In this document: piece by piece, positions 10,000 through 20,713 of the stretch
Numbering within the stretch: position 1 is the stretch's first letter
Layout of the letters: the number at the start of each line of letters is the position of its first letter
Notes under the pieces: generated by a model
Seen by the model: the letters and a program-made list of their open reading frames with translations, nothing else
Database searches by the model: none
Told to the model about the DNA's origin: nothing
Translations under genes and position numbers: made by a program
Source of the DNA: Avena insularis
Taxonomy: Eukaryota > Streptophyta > Magnoliopsida > Poales > Poaceae
Direction of reading: 5' to 3'
NCBI GenBank assembly: GCA_023614405.1
Contig: CM042697.1
Span: forward strand, 305,506,323-305,570,322
DNA length: 64,000 nucleotides

Positions 10000-12900
10000 C
10001 TAATTGTTCTGGAGCATTACATTCGATCGTTGTTCGAACAAATCTACAATCTCTTTGGCATTTTGCACCATAGCTACGTAATGAGGGCGCATGTCCCATA
10101 AACTACCATCTGGGCGAAGGGTTGGTCTAGTCGCCACCTATGCAAGATTAACATCATGACGATGCAATCGAACAAGAGACAAGGCAGCCTTGACCCCTGC
10201 AATCAGTTGATGATGCACCAACTCCTTGAAATGGCCTACGTTACGAAACTTGCCAAGAAGACCCAAAAAGGTGGAAGGCGTAGCATCCAAAGGGAACATG
10301 ACGGACCAGATGGCCGCATTGATGACCTGACCTGCCTCAGCACCCGAAGAACCTGGTGTACGCGATCTTGCACTGTCGCAAGGATGATGGCCCGATCACA
10401 GTCCATCCAGAAGAAGCCACCAGCCTCCAGATCTTGCTGCATCAGGCAGTTCATCCGAATGGCGATGCGCTCCTTCTCTTCCCTTGGAATTAGATTCACA
10501 TCTGCACAAAAAACGGAATGAGCCAGCATACAAATAAGCTGCACCCGAAAGAACATTGACCCACGAAGACTCACATTGAAGTTGCTCACCCATCTGACAC
10601 AATTCCCCTAGCAAGAACTCCTCCCTGGCAGTAGCTCGCTCAGCCTTGGACTTCCACACATCCGCGTGGCCTCGAATGCTAAGTATATCCTTCTCTAGGC
10701 TGTGGACGCGATCGTGCAGAAAGGTCACTTGCGACGCATCATCCAAAGTTGGTCGTGGCTCAGGAGCAGTCGGAAGGACAACTGGAGCCTCACCCGAAGG
10801 ATCCTAATGGCAAATAAGCAAGTATAAACATCACAAGTACTTTTGGCAGCAGCTCAAAGATAGACTTATATACATAAATAAGGCAACCTCGTGGAAAAGT
10901 AGAACTTGTTCATCCGCAAGATTGTTACAAAAGTAGCAAAAGAAGAAGCTGCACTAAGCTACATTACAAAGGCCTAAGCACCCGCATCTAGAGTAGTCTC
11001 GGAGCCAAACTGCTTGCCCTTGGCCTCATGCTGCTGCTTCACCGCATAATCAGCCAGGAGGTCGATGAGCTTAGGCCCATAACGCTTACAGCGAGAAGCA
11101 AAGAGGGCGAAAGCTACCTCAGAGCCATTTTCTGCCGTCAGCATCCTGGACATGACTTGAGGCAGGTCCAGCTCGGCTCCAGACGCCATCGCCATGGCCC
11201 GCCCCATGAAAACACCGATGCCCTTCTGCTTGCGCTTGTACTCCGCAGGAGACTCCTATGACAGAGCATCCGCAAGGGCGTCGACATTGTCAAGGGCAAC
11301 GCCCTTAGGGACGACCTCCTTGTAGAAGCACGCGAGCACTTTCTTGGCTTTCTCCAAGGAGCCAGCGGCAGTGGCGCAACGATCCTCGATCGCAACAGCA
11401 GCATCAGCCAAAGCATCTCCGTGCTCCGGCACACCACGGTCAAACGTGATGCCATAGGCATCTGATAAGAGGAAGAAAAGAACACTCAAATGAGGAAGGA
11501 TAAAACACACTCGCATATCAGAATACCGAATGGATACAAGAATAACTTACCGGAAATACCCTTGGGACCAGCCATGGGCTTGCCGGCCATCTCCTTCTCC
11601 CGCGTGGCTGCAACGGCCGCGAGCTGCTGCTCGCGATCTTTAGCCTCCTACTGCAGATGCTCCTTGGCCTCCGCACCATCCACGACCTTCTTCTTCGCTT
11701 GGCCGAGGCTCTTTTCGAGAGCATTCAGCCTTCGGAGGGCAACATTATTATCATCTACAGCATGAAGAAGTTTCGGGTGAATACAGACAACACACTCGGC
11801 AAACTAGAACGACAACCAAAAGGAAAGCTACGCACCTTGGAGCTGCTTCAGCTCATCCTCCAGCGCCAGATGTTGCTGGATGAGAAGGTTGGTGCTGTGC
11901 ACAAAATGCTACAGAAGAAACAGAAACAAAATTCGATGAACAAAGGGCTTGGGGGCTCCCCCCGCAAAAGCAAAAGATCAACATGTCATACAAAAAGGAC
12001 TCGGGGGCTCACCCCATGGAGTAAAAAAGACAACACTTATGTGTTCAAGCGTGGACTCCGAAGGTCTACATGCTGCCTTCTGAGTTATGATTGCCCGAGC
12101 TTATCGCCTGGAGGAGTTCGGGTCATCGTCCTCAGAGTCGTCCACCACCTGGGGAATAGAAGCCGTCAGCTTCGATTCCGCCATTACCTCTTGGGTGTCC
12201 CCGTCAAGGGACTCCTCTGAAGGATTGCTGCAAGCAACCAATCAAATCAGCAACAAGCTAAAATTGCAAAGATGAAAATGAAAGAAAGACTCAAGCGCAA
12301 TGACTTACGACTCGATGTCCGATAAATTGAAGACATGAGCTACCTTCTCCTTCTTCTTCTTGGTCGGTGGCTGCAGAGCCACCGCCCGCATGGGCAAGGC
12401 GGGGTAAGGCGCAGACAACGCACCTTCTTCCTCGCCGTGCTGCTAGAGGAACGACAGACCCCTTGGAGTAGGTGGGGTAGACCCATCTGAATACTCACTC
12501 CGAGTACGCTTTCGGGTCTGCCCTTCGCTCGGCTCGAGGGCGTCCGCGGTAGGAGATTACGCCGGGGGAAGCTCGGACTCAGAATCCACAACTTCGTTAT
12601 TCGGCGCAATCGGAAATTTCTCAGGAAGTGGAGGCATCATCCCAGCTACCTTGAGGTTCTGCAAGCAAAATACACAAGAAAGCAGGATTAGTGACATTAA
12701 CAAGAAGCAAAGTACTCGAAAAAGAACAACATGAAGCTATAATTTTCCACCTGCGGAACTGCATTTTTGGCACTGAAGGGTGAGGTCAACGATTTCTCCG
12801 GGAGGTCGTCATCGGCCTTGAACTTCAACAGGTGCCGAAGGGATCTATCAAGGTCACCCTTGGACAGCTCCTCAGGTGAGACCCTCGTCGGATCCCTGCG

Positions 12901-13714
12901 ACCAGCATAAAGAAACATAGATGCGCCCTCGCTTAGAGCGGCTGCACCCGATGCTTGAGGAAGGTGCGAATAATATCGACACCATTAACCTCCTTGTCGA
13001 CAACCAGCTGGAGTGCCTCCACACGACGGTAGAGCTCCTCCACCTCCGTCATTTCACCCTCCAAGACGTGGTTCTTCCACGACCTCTTTGGGATGATTTT
13101 TTGAGCGGATTCGAAAGGGGCGAGACCATATTCTTGTCCGTCCAATTTGGCGTCATGGATATATAACCACTTCTTCCGCCAATACTGGACGGACTCGCAC
13201 ATGGAAAAGGAGAAGAAAAGAATAGAAGATCGAATACAGATTATGCAGCCGCCGAGTGAATAAACAATGCCAGTGTCGGACTGCCTCTTCACGGAATAGA
13301 GCTTCCGGAAGAGGCCAAAGTGCGGCTCGATACCGAGCCAGCACTCGCAAAGAGTGATGAAGCAAGCAATGTGGAGAAGAGAATTGGGAGACAGATGATG
13401 CAACTGAATCCCATAAAAAAAGAGGAGTCCACGAAGGAATTCGTGGACATGAAGAGAAAGACTGCGGATGAAAAAGGCATAAAACATCACCCGAAACCCT
13501 TTGAGTGGGCGTGGGTTTACCTAGTCGTTGGGGAGGTTGGCGTTCTCCTTGTTCTAGGGGATCAACCCATCATCGCGCAGCTTGCGCAGATCCCATCGCG
13601 CATGTTCGTGCACTTCCACCCGCCGTCAGTGGCGAGGGCCGTAGCGGCGACCTTCTTGCCACCGCCGCCGGCACTCGAACCAGCTCCGGCAGTGGTCTTC
13701 TTTGGCTTTCCCAT
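10000..13714 (-). pseudogene. Antisense gene of element B ('putative gypsy type transposon' family)
   Basis: Start taken as the ATG at 13714 (MGKPKKTTAGAGSSAGGGG); probable end at the TAG 10002-10000 after AKEIVDLFEQRSNVMLQNN. The core at 13490-12933 reads FFIRSLSLHVHEFLRGLLFF, then YGIQLHHLSPNSLLHIACF and LCECWLGIEPHFGLFRKLYS, the hallmark block of the plant Transposase_28 family. Downstream pieces (12918-12697, 11516-10974, 10746-10236) are charged and Ala-rich, with coiled-coil character (HDRVHSLEKDILSIRGHADV), as in the usual C-terminal half. Frames change between pieces, from introns or decay, and a stop follows CASCAMMG near 13562. Convergent with the missing pol gene. Function unknown. 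Confidence 0.65.
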
Positions 13715-14219
13715 CTTGTAGCGGCGATGGCGGTGGTGCGAGCGCAAGAACGAAGAGGGAAAAGTGTGAAGAATGTCCAGAGCGCAGCGAAGGGCAGCGA
13801 AGCTCATGAAAATGGAGGCAATGGAGATGAGAAAATGACGACGGGTAAAAGAAAATCACTGTTTACCTACGGTATAAAAGGAAGAAGATGATGCACACGA
13901 GCCGTTGATTCAGAAGCCCTAGCGCGCACCTCATATCTAACCATACACGTGTTAGCACTACACGAACCGTCGCCGGCACGCCGTCCACTATGCATGGAAA
14001 CCGAGGAGACACCGTAATTTTCGTCATGTCTATGCGTGACTAGTCAACTTCAAGTCAGGCGGTGGGACCCACGATCGTCTCGTTGCATCATCTCTGCTGC
14101 CGCAGATGGTTGAGATCACTAATCGTCAGCACTGACATCATCAAGGCAAAGCCGGCAACGGCTCGAAGTTTTCGGCTGATCAATCAAGTACTTACTCGAA
14201 TCTACGATTCAAGAAACTA
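13715..14219. other. Upstream region of the element B antisense gene
   Basis: Mixed-composition DNA without a recognisable gene. It lies where the promoter of the minus-strand gene should be. No clear TATA box or TIR was found. Confidence 0.35.
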
Positions 14220-14917
14220 CTTGAGGGCTACTCCTATCAGGAGCGCTGGTCGAGCACCTGAGAAATGACTAAGGTAACTACACCTCGCAATTATCTTCGA
14301 GTCCTACGTCGAGTCTGCGACTTCACTACGGACTTGAGGGATACTCCCATAGGGAGGATCGGTTGAGCATCCGAAAAAATTGTCGAACAGACACTATGCT
14401 GAAAACAACTGAACTAAAGTCTCTGCTCGAGTCTACGACTCGAACAGACACTCGGGGGGCTACTCCCATAGGGAGCGCTGGCCGTGCACCCTATGAATTC
14501 TTTGACTGCGATCCTTTGGACTAAATACGACAAAAATCTTTTTGGCAACTTTTCCCAAACAAATGCTAAGTGAGAAGCAGTCTCCTTGGCCACCCGAAAC
14601 ACCTCCGCAGTGATCAAACTTCGGATGTTGTGTCTGCGACGCAAAGATAAGCCCTACAGATATCATTTGATGGCCTGGTCACGCACCTGACTGCACTCTG
14701 CCAGTAAACTTCCGTGTCAACAGGCATGATGAAGATCGTGTTGTTTTGTACTACGGCAGTTAACTGGCCCTGATCCGTCGGTTGAGCCAGGCACACGCAT
14801 CGACAATGCCTATGAACTAAACATTTATCCTTGCAAAGCAGGTTCAACTACATAGCACCCAAAAGATTGAAGAGTCTCCAGCCGAATCTATGATTCGACT
14901 GAACACTCGGGGGCTAC
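14220..14917 (+). repeat. Polypurine-like repeats and the true polypurine tract of element B
   Basis: A motif of the form CT(C/T)G(A/G)GGG(C/A)TACTCC(T/C)AT followed by a GGGAGC/GGAGCG-like block recurs near 14220, 14332 and 14451. The last purine tract (ACTCGGGGGCTAC, 14905-14917) directly precedes the LTR. Related G-runs (CTTGGGGGCTC, TCGGGGGCTC) occur near 11948 and 12000. This parallels the array in element A. Confidence 0.65.
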
Positions 14918-15380
14918 TGACATGGATATACCCCACGGGTACACGACATTGGTATACTTGGTCCAGCCCAAGGAAGGCCCACGTCAAGACACGCGGCCCA
15001 TGAAGATTTCGGGTGGCCCAAGCCCATGACGTTTTCGACTCCTTGGAGGACAAGTCTAGATTAGATAGAATTTCAAAAGGTACCAACCCTAATTTTAACC
15101 GACTCGACCTAAGCCCGAGACCTGTCTATCTATATAAGGGCCAGGAGGGTACAGCGAGAAGGATCTCTTCCAACACCACCACATACGCACCTCACGCCAG
15201 ATTGCATCTGCGCACCCCTGTAACTTTCGGTTCCACCGTAATCAAGAGCAGAAAAGCAGGAGTAGGGTTTTCTCTCCGGGGGCCTAAACCTGGGTAAATC
15301 CCGTGTCCCGTGTTGCTTGTCTGTTAACCGTTCTGTGACTTCCAGCATCCCCATCTTCTCCAAAACCCAAGTCCATAACA
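14918..15380 (+). repeat. 3' LTR of element B
   Basis: Starts TGACATGGATATACCCC directly after the polypurine tract and ends AAGTCCATAACA, giving TG..CA ends and a length of 463 bp. A TATA box (TATATAAG, 15131-15138) is present. The next five bases (ATGGG) would be the right target duplication; the left copy lies outside the window, so this is untested. Confidence 0.72.
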
Positions 15381-15387
15381 ATGGGCA

Positions 15388-16902
15388 TTGACGAAATCAA
15401 CCCTCATCAATGCCCTTCAGCAGCACCAAGACAAACAATTTAGCGAAACCCGAGTGGAGTTCAAGAGCATCGACAACCGCTTCGAGGAGGTCCGAGGACA
15501 AATGCATTCCATGCAACACAACCTCGGCCATCAAAATGAAGCTCTTCATCGCGCACTCGCCGCAACAGATGACAAGCTCCGACGTCTCATTGATGGGTTG
15601 GCAAGGCCACGATCTTGCGCCTCAAGCTCATCACGGAACTCCTCAAGTGAATCAAGCTCTTCACGCCATCACGCTTCAAGGCACAACAACGGATCCGTAC
15701 TTCACTCCATGAGCTCTTCTGAAGCGGTACAATCTCAGCGACACGCCGCAACGTCAAGCTATGATGGTGACCTCTCCACAATACCTCCAAGACGTGAAAC
15801 ACACCATCCACAACCAAGGGCACTAGTTATCCAACAAGAGCAACCTCAAGTGGAACCCCAAGCTCCTCATCAATGTCACATTCCTTCAACAACAAGTGAA
15901 TCCTCCGAATTGGACGAACAAGCTCGTTGTCGATGTGAAGAACTCGAAGATCCACCAAGGCGTCATCATCGACATGAACATCAATGTCGACAACATGATC
16001 ACCATGATGAGCCTCCACCACATCATGAAGAAAGGGAGCGGCCCATTGCACATGCGGCACGTCGCCCTCCTCGCCACATGGCTCAAGACAATGCTCGTAG
16101 TCATGATGGCCAAGGACCGAACCAACATCATGAGGAACAAGCGCCTCCCCCTCGTCAACAACCGCGCCAAGAACAAGAGCAAGCTCCCCAAGCTCATCAT
16201 GACGACCAAGTTCCACCACCAAATGCGGCACCACCACATCCACAAGGGAAACACCACAATCACCAAGCAAGACGTGAGAGCTCGGATGATGAAGTTGGCC
16301 ACCAACATCATGGCAACCGCCGATGTCGGAACCGCAATGAAGAGGAAACTTTCGGCAAGCTCAAATTCACCATGCCCAAGTTCACCGGTTCCAATGAACC
16401 CAAAGAATATCTCTTGTGGGAACTCAAGGTTGACAAGATCTTCCGCATGCACAACTATAGCAATGAGAAGATGATGGCCATGGCATCCCTAGAATTTGAT
16501 GACTATGCCAACCTTTGGTGGGAAAAAATCCAACTCGCTCGTGAAGCAAAACAAGAGCCTCCAATCACCACTTGGCAAGATATGAAGGCTCATATGAGAT
16601 CCCGCTTTGTTCTGTCGCACTACACACATAACCTCTTCAACAAGCTTCAAACGCTTAGTCAAGGGACAAAGACCATGGAAGATTACTTCAAGCAAATGGA
16701 GCTCAACATGATCAGTGCCAACATTGAAGAGCGTGATGACAAAACAATGGCACGTTTCCTCAATGGCTTGAACCACCCAATCAAGCGCATCACCGAGTTC
16801 CAAAAGTACAACAACATGGTTGAGCTTGTGCACATAGCAACAAAAGCCGAATGTGCAAGAGGACATCAAGTACAACAAGCCAAAGATGTACTTCACCTAT
16901 AA
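15388..16902 (+). pseudogene. gag: gag of element C, N-terminally broken
   Basis: An open frame of about 504 codons from the break to the TAA at 16900-16902; no ATG starts it, so the true start is lost at the element B boundary. Residues 1-70 form a helical, coiled-coil-like segment (HQDKQFSETRVEFKSIDNRF). Residues about 75-330 are low-complexity, rich in Ser, His, Arg, Gln and Pro. Residues about 335-500 are the capsid core: FGKLKFTMPKFTGSNEPKEY, MASLEFDDYANLWWEKI, FVLSHYTHNLFNKLQTLSQG and MEDYFKQMELNM. It would form the virus-like particle. Long open frames on the other strand here are shadows of the His/Arg-rich codons. Confidence 0.82.
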
Positions 16903-17287
16903 GCAAGCGCCAACCACTACATGAACAACCCTAAATGGAAGCTCATCAAGTACCACCAAGATTCCCTTCAAGCCAACACTTCCTCAAGGAAAACTGCCCC
17001 CAAGTGGCAAATACACAAAGGATGATCAACCATTCAATGGTGAATGATACAAGTGTGGAGGCAAAGGACACAAGTCGGCCACATGTGGAAACAAGAAAGT
17101 TTTGTTCATCCACGACAATGGCGATGAATAATACTTGAGTGAAGATGAGTTTGATGCAAGGGTCAAGGAAGTTTTGGCAAGGAAACTTTCGGAAGATGAC
17201 CAAGAACTACTTGTGTGTGAACATGATGCAAGTCCATCGCTTGTTGTCACAAGGGTTGAAAGAACATGTGGGCCCCCATGTGTGGTC
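16903..17287 (+). pseudogene. Nucleocapsid zinc knuckle and linker of element C
   Basis: After the gag stop the frame continues with a basic stretch and a zinc knuckle reading KCGGKGHKSATCGNKK (about 17047-17100). The first Cys position of the CCHC motif is replaced by a TGA stop, so the knuckle is broken. The following linker (YLSEDEFDARVKEVLARKL, ERTCGPPCVV) leads to protease, but the solo LTR interrupts it at 17287. On the far side coding resumes in frame as LTTQAHEHEDQ. Confidence 0.7.
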
Positions 17288-19414
17288 TTGGTAATTAATG
17301 ACAATCTTTATGGACTAATGTGTGTATTAAGTTATACTTGTAGGAATTGTCCATTGGCATCGCTTGGAGCTTGTGTCGGCTTCAAGGTCGATGAAATGAG
17401 AAGAAGATATGTTGTGCAAGCTCAAAATGCGCCATCTATAGAAGATCTCATGTTTGATGCTTGCCATCCTCGGTGATCATGGATCGATAATGAGGAATCA
17501 AGAAAGGCATTCCATCTTGAGTAGGGAAAGATCGTCTACATCAAGTGGAATGCTCAAAGGTATAATCTTGATAGGTTTTCCCTTTTGCCGGTCTCATATT
17601 GTTAGTGGAAGACCGGGTTTAGGATAGATAACCATACTATCAAGAGGGGCTCTCGAATGAGTAGCTCGATCATATCGTTCAGAGAGACCTCAAACCTTTA
17701 CATACTTGCATCATCGTATTTATTTGTTATTTGGTCTTATCCATGTGAGGATATAGAGCTTGTGTTAATCTCCATAACAAGCTCTTGTTCATCAAATTCG
17801 GATCTTCCGTTTGTATCTTGTTGCGATTTTGATCTCGGTGGTTTTTCGTTGTCTCACCAAGTGAGGTTAGCACATGTCGTCCTCTTTCCAACGCAGTTGG
17901 AATCGGTTCAATCGGAGCTCCCAATCAAAAGTTATCGCAGATTGAATATTGACTGTTATTCGGTTTAAAAAGAAAAAGAGAAAATTTTCTACTGGGTCGT
18001 CTGATACTACCGGGCCCAGTACCGAACGAGCCTGGCATGCGCAGCCTGTTTTCTACCTTGCCCGGCTGTGCATTTCGGTTGTACCTGATCGGCCCGGTGT
18101 ACCGCCCGGGTGGGCCGGTACTCCCGGCCGGCCCAGGTGCACCATCCTAGAAACGCCTCGCTTCAATCCGCATGTGCTGCTTGTCGCTTGCACGAGCACG
18201 CGTTGCCCTCTGCCGCGCTGGGCCCCACTGTGTCCCGCGTGCGCCGTGTGCTGGCGCGCAGCGTGTCGCGCGATACTGGGCCCGCTCTGGCTCAGCCATT
18301 GCTGCTTGCTTGCCTCGCTTCGCTGGCCGCGTTGACTAGATCCCAGATGCACTGCCCTCGCTGCTGCTTATCTGTTGCTCGCTAGCGCATGCGCTGCTGC
18401 TGAGTGGGTTGGCCGGTAGTACCGCTCCAGTCCGTTTATTTGCCCCAACAGACAGAAAACTGGGGTCTCTATTTAACCCCTTTGCCTATTTTCAGTTTAA
18501 GTTGCTTCTTCCTCTTCTATTAGGCTAAGCTTTGTCCACACTTGCTCTAGATTTTGAAGCTTGCCTAATATTTTTCCTCTGATGATTCTTGCCCATATTT
18601 GAGTGGAAGAGAGAGGAGATCTAGATCCATGTTTTGACCTAACCAATTCATCTCTTTGTGAGTGTATCTTTGGGGATCTAGATTTTGGGGGATTTTGTGT
18701 CCCTCTTTGATTCCTCCTCTCTTGTTCCCCCAATAGCTTTAGTAGCTTTGTTGGAACTTGAGAGTGAGGGATTGGAGCATATTTGTGGTGTTCTTGCCAT
18801 TTGCATTCGGTGCATCGGTTTGAGTTCTCCTTGGAGGATTTGGTTTGTTTTACTCATTGGATCTTGTCCCTCTTGGGTTCTTGGAACCCTAGATGGTTTT
18901 GTGTCCTTGGTGGCGTTTGTTGGGAGCCTCCAATTAAGTTGTGGAGAAGTGCTCCAACCTTGTGAGAGGTTCCGATTGCCACCCACAAGTGCAAAGATAG
19001 TGGAAGCATGGATCGATCCCATTGGGGTGAGATTCACCGAAGAATAAGGGATGCCTTTTGTGGCGTTGGTGGTTTGATACCACCCCCTCTACAAACGAGA
19101 CGTATTCCATGTTGGGAGGAACTCGGTAAAATATCGTTGTCCTCGCGTGCCTCGGTTATCTCTACACCCGAGCTCTTTACTTATGCACTTTACATTGTGA
19201 TAGCCTTCATGCTTGAAGTAATATATGTCTTGCTATCGCTTTGTTGCTTGTATTGCTTAGCATAAGTTGTTGGTGCACATAGGTGAACCTTAGTTGTTCT
19301 AGGTTGTGCTTAACAAAGTAAACACTAGTTTTATTCCGCCTTTGTTGAGCCACTCTAGGAAAAATTTTAATCGCATATTCACCCCCCCTCTAGGCGACAT
19401 CCGTATCCTTTCAA
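17288..19414 (+). repeat. Solo LTR of an unidentified LTR retrotransposon inside element C
   Basis: Begins TTGGTAATTAATGACAATC and ends TATCCTTTCAA (2127 bp). It is flanked by TGGTC (17283-17287) and GGGTC (19415-19419), a five-base target duplication with one mismatch. Removing it joins the gag linker and protease of element C in frame. It contains a GC-rich middle (18000-18420) with reading frames I take as chance, and a TATA-like TATTTAA near 18471. No internal domain remains, so it is a solo LTR left by recombination. Family unknown. Confidence 0.72.
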
Positions 19415-20713
19415 GGGTCTTAACTACTCAAGCCCATGAGCATGAAGACCAAATATCAAACATCTTTCAAACACGTGCCGGTATCAATGGGAAATCCATA
19501 AAAGTTGTCATCGATGGAGGGAGTTGCTACAATCTTGCAGGCACGGAGTTGTGTGAGAAACTCAACCTCACCCTCCATCCACATAAGCACCCGTACCATA
19601 TACAATGGCTAAGTGACCAAGGGTTCGTCAAGATCAAGCAAACCATCTTGGTAACATTCTCAATTGGACCATACAAGGACACGGTGGAGTGTGATGTGGT
19701 TCCCATGATGGTTTGCCCTATGTTGCTAGGTAGGCCTTGGAAATATGACAAGCGTGCTTTGCATGATGGTCACACAAACACGTATACCTTCAAATGGCTT
19801 GACAAGACTTGTATTTTGCAACCAATGACTCCTAGCCAAATAATTGTTGATAATGCAAAGGCGTTAGCGAGGGCGCAAAGCACAACACCATCTTGTGAGA
19901 AGAGTGGTCAGAGAGCGAACCACCATATAGTGAGTGAGAGCCACAAGCCAAACTCGAGGGGAAAAACTAAGAGTGTTCTTCTTGCCACCAAAAGTGAGAT
20001 GAGAGAAGTGCGAAACAACTCATCCATCTCGCACTATGTCCTTATATGCAAAGGACTAACGCAAGGAACTAATGACTTGACCAATGTTCCTCCTTCTTTG
20101 ATGACTATTTTGCAGGAATTCCAAGATGTGTTTCCCGAAGAGCTTCCTCATGGCCGACCCCCTCTTCGTGGAATCGAGCACCGCATCGACCTCATACCCG
20201 GCGCACCTCTCCCAAACCACGCCGCATACTGCAAGAACCCAGAAGAGATGAAGGAGATAGAACGACAAATCAACCAACTCGTCTCTAAAGGTTTGGTCCA
20301 AGTAAGCACTAGCCCAAGCGTGGTACCCATGATTCTTGTCCCAAATAGGGATGATATGTTGCGGTTATGCATGGAATACCTTCCAATCAATGCTATCACC
20401 GTGCGTTATCGACATCCTATACCGCGTATTGATTACATGCTTGATGAGTTGTGTGGAGCCACTATATTTTCGAAAATCGATCTTCGTAGTGGTTACCATA
20501 AAATACGTATGGCCGACGGTGATGAGTGGAAAACCGCCTTCAAGACCAAACTTGGTCTCTATGAATGGTTGGTTATGCCTTTTGGCTTATCTAATTCCCC
20601 ATCCACCTTCATGCGCCTTATGAACCATATTTCGATATCCCTCGTTGGAAAGAGTGTCGTAGTTTACTTTGATGATATTCTTGTCTATAGCAAGTCACTA
20701 GAGGAGCATGTTA
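19415..20713 (+). pseudogene. Protease and N-terminal reverse transcriptase of element C
   Basis: Protease: KVVIDGGSCYNLAGTELCEK (catalytic Asp in DGGS), then KDTVECDVVPMMVCPMLLGR. The linker reads NVPPSLMTILQEFQDVFPEE. RT: RIDLIPGAPLPNH, ATIFSKIDLRSGYHKIRM, LYEWLVMPFGLSNSPSTFMR and YFDDILVYSKSLEEHV, the last carrying the catalytic FDD box. The frame is open from the solo LTR to the copia insertion; residues outside 19418-20713 in the same open frame come from LTR sequence and are not part of the protein. The domain continues at 38582, after the insertion. Confidence 0.88.
20709..20713. repeat. Target site duplication TGTTA of the copia element, left copy
   Basis: TGTTA here and at 38577-38581 flank the copia element exactly. 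Removing the element and one copy brings the RT of element C back into frame. Confidence 0.93.

Larger units (their letters stand above)
9835..15380 (+). mobile_element. Element B: second Tat-like gypsy element, only the 3' part visible
   Basis: Contains an antisense gene of the same family as in element A, a polypurine tract and a 3' LTR, but no gag or pol. The missing left half would lie beyond element A if A inserted into B, which is the simplest reading. LTR sequence (TGACATGGATA) and antisense protein differ clearly from element A, so B is another family. Its right end sits at the broken start of element C gag, so B probably inserted into C. Confidence 0.72.
15381..20713 (+). mobile_element. 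Element C: Ty3/gypsy element, left visible part (gag to RT)
   Basis: Gag, protease and most of RT lie here; the rest lies at 38582-41008 and 47146-47855. The gag start and 5' LTR are separated off by elements A and B. A solo LTR (17288-19414) sits between gag and protease, and the copia element entered the RT at 20713/20714. Protease with DGGS rather than DSG, and a C-terminal extension containing GPMTRARAK, point to a chromovirus-like lineage, but I do not assign a named family. Confidence 0.82.

Noticed and set aside
15827..16474. Long open frames on the minus strand and in another plus frame opposite gag of element C
   Set aside because: They overlap the His/Arg/Gln-rich gag region and reflect its skewed codons; the gag frame has clear capsid homology and they have none.
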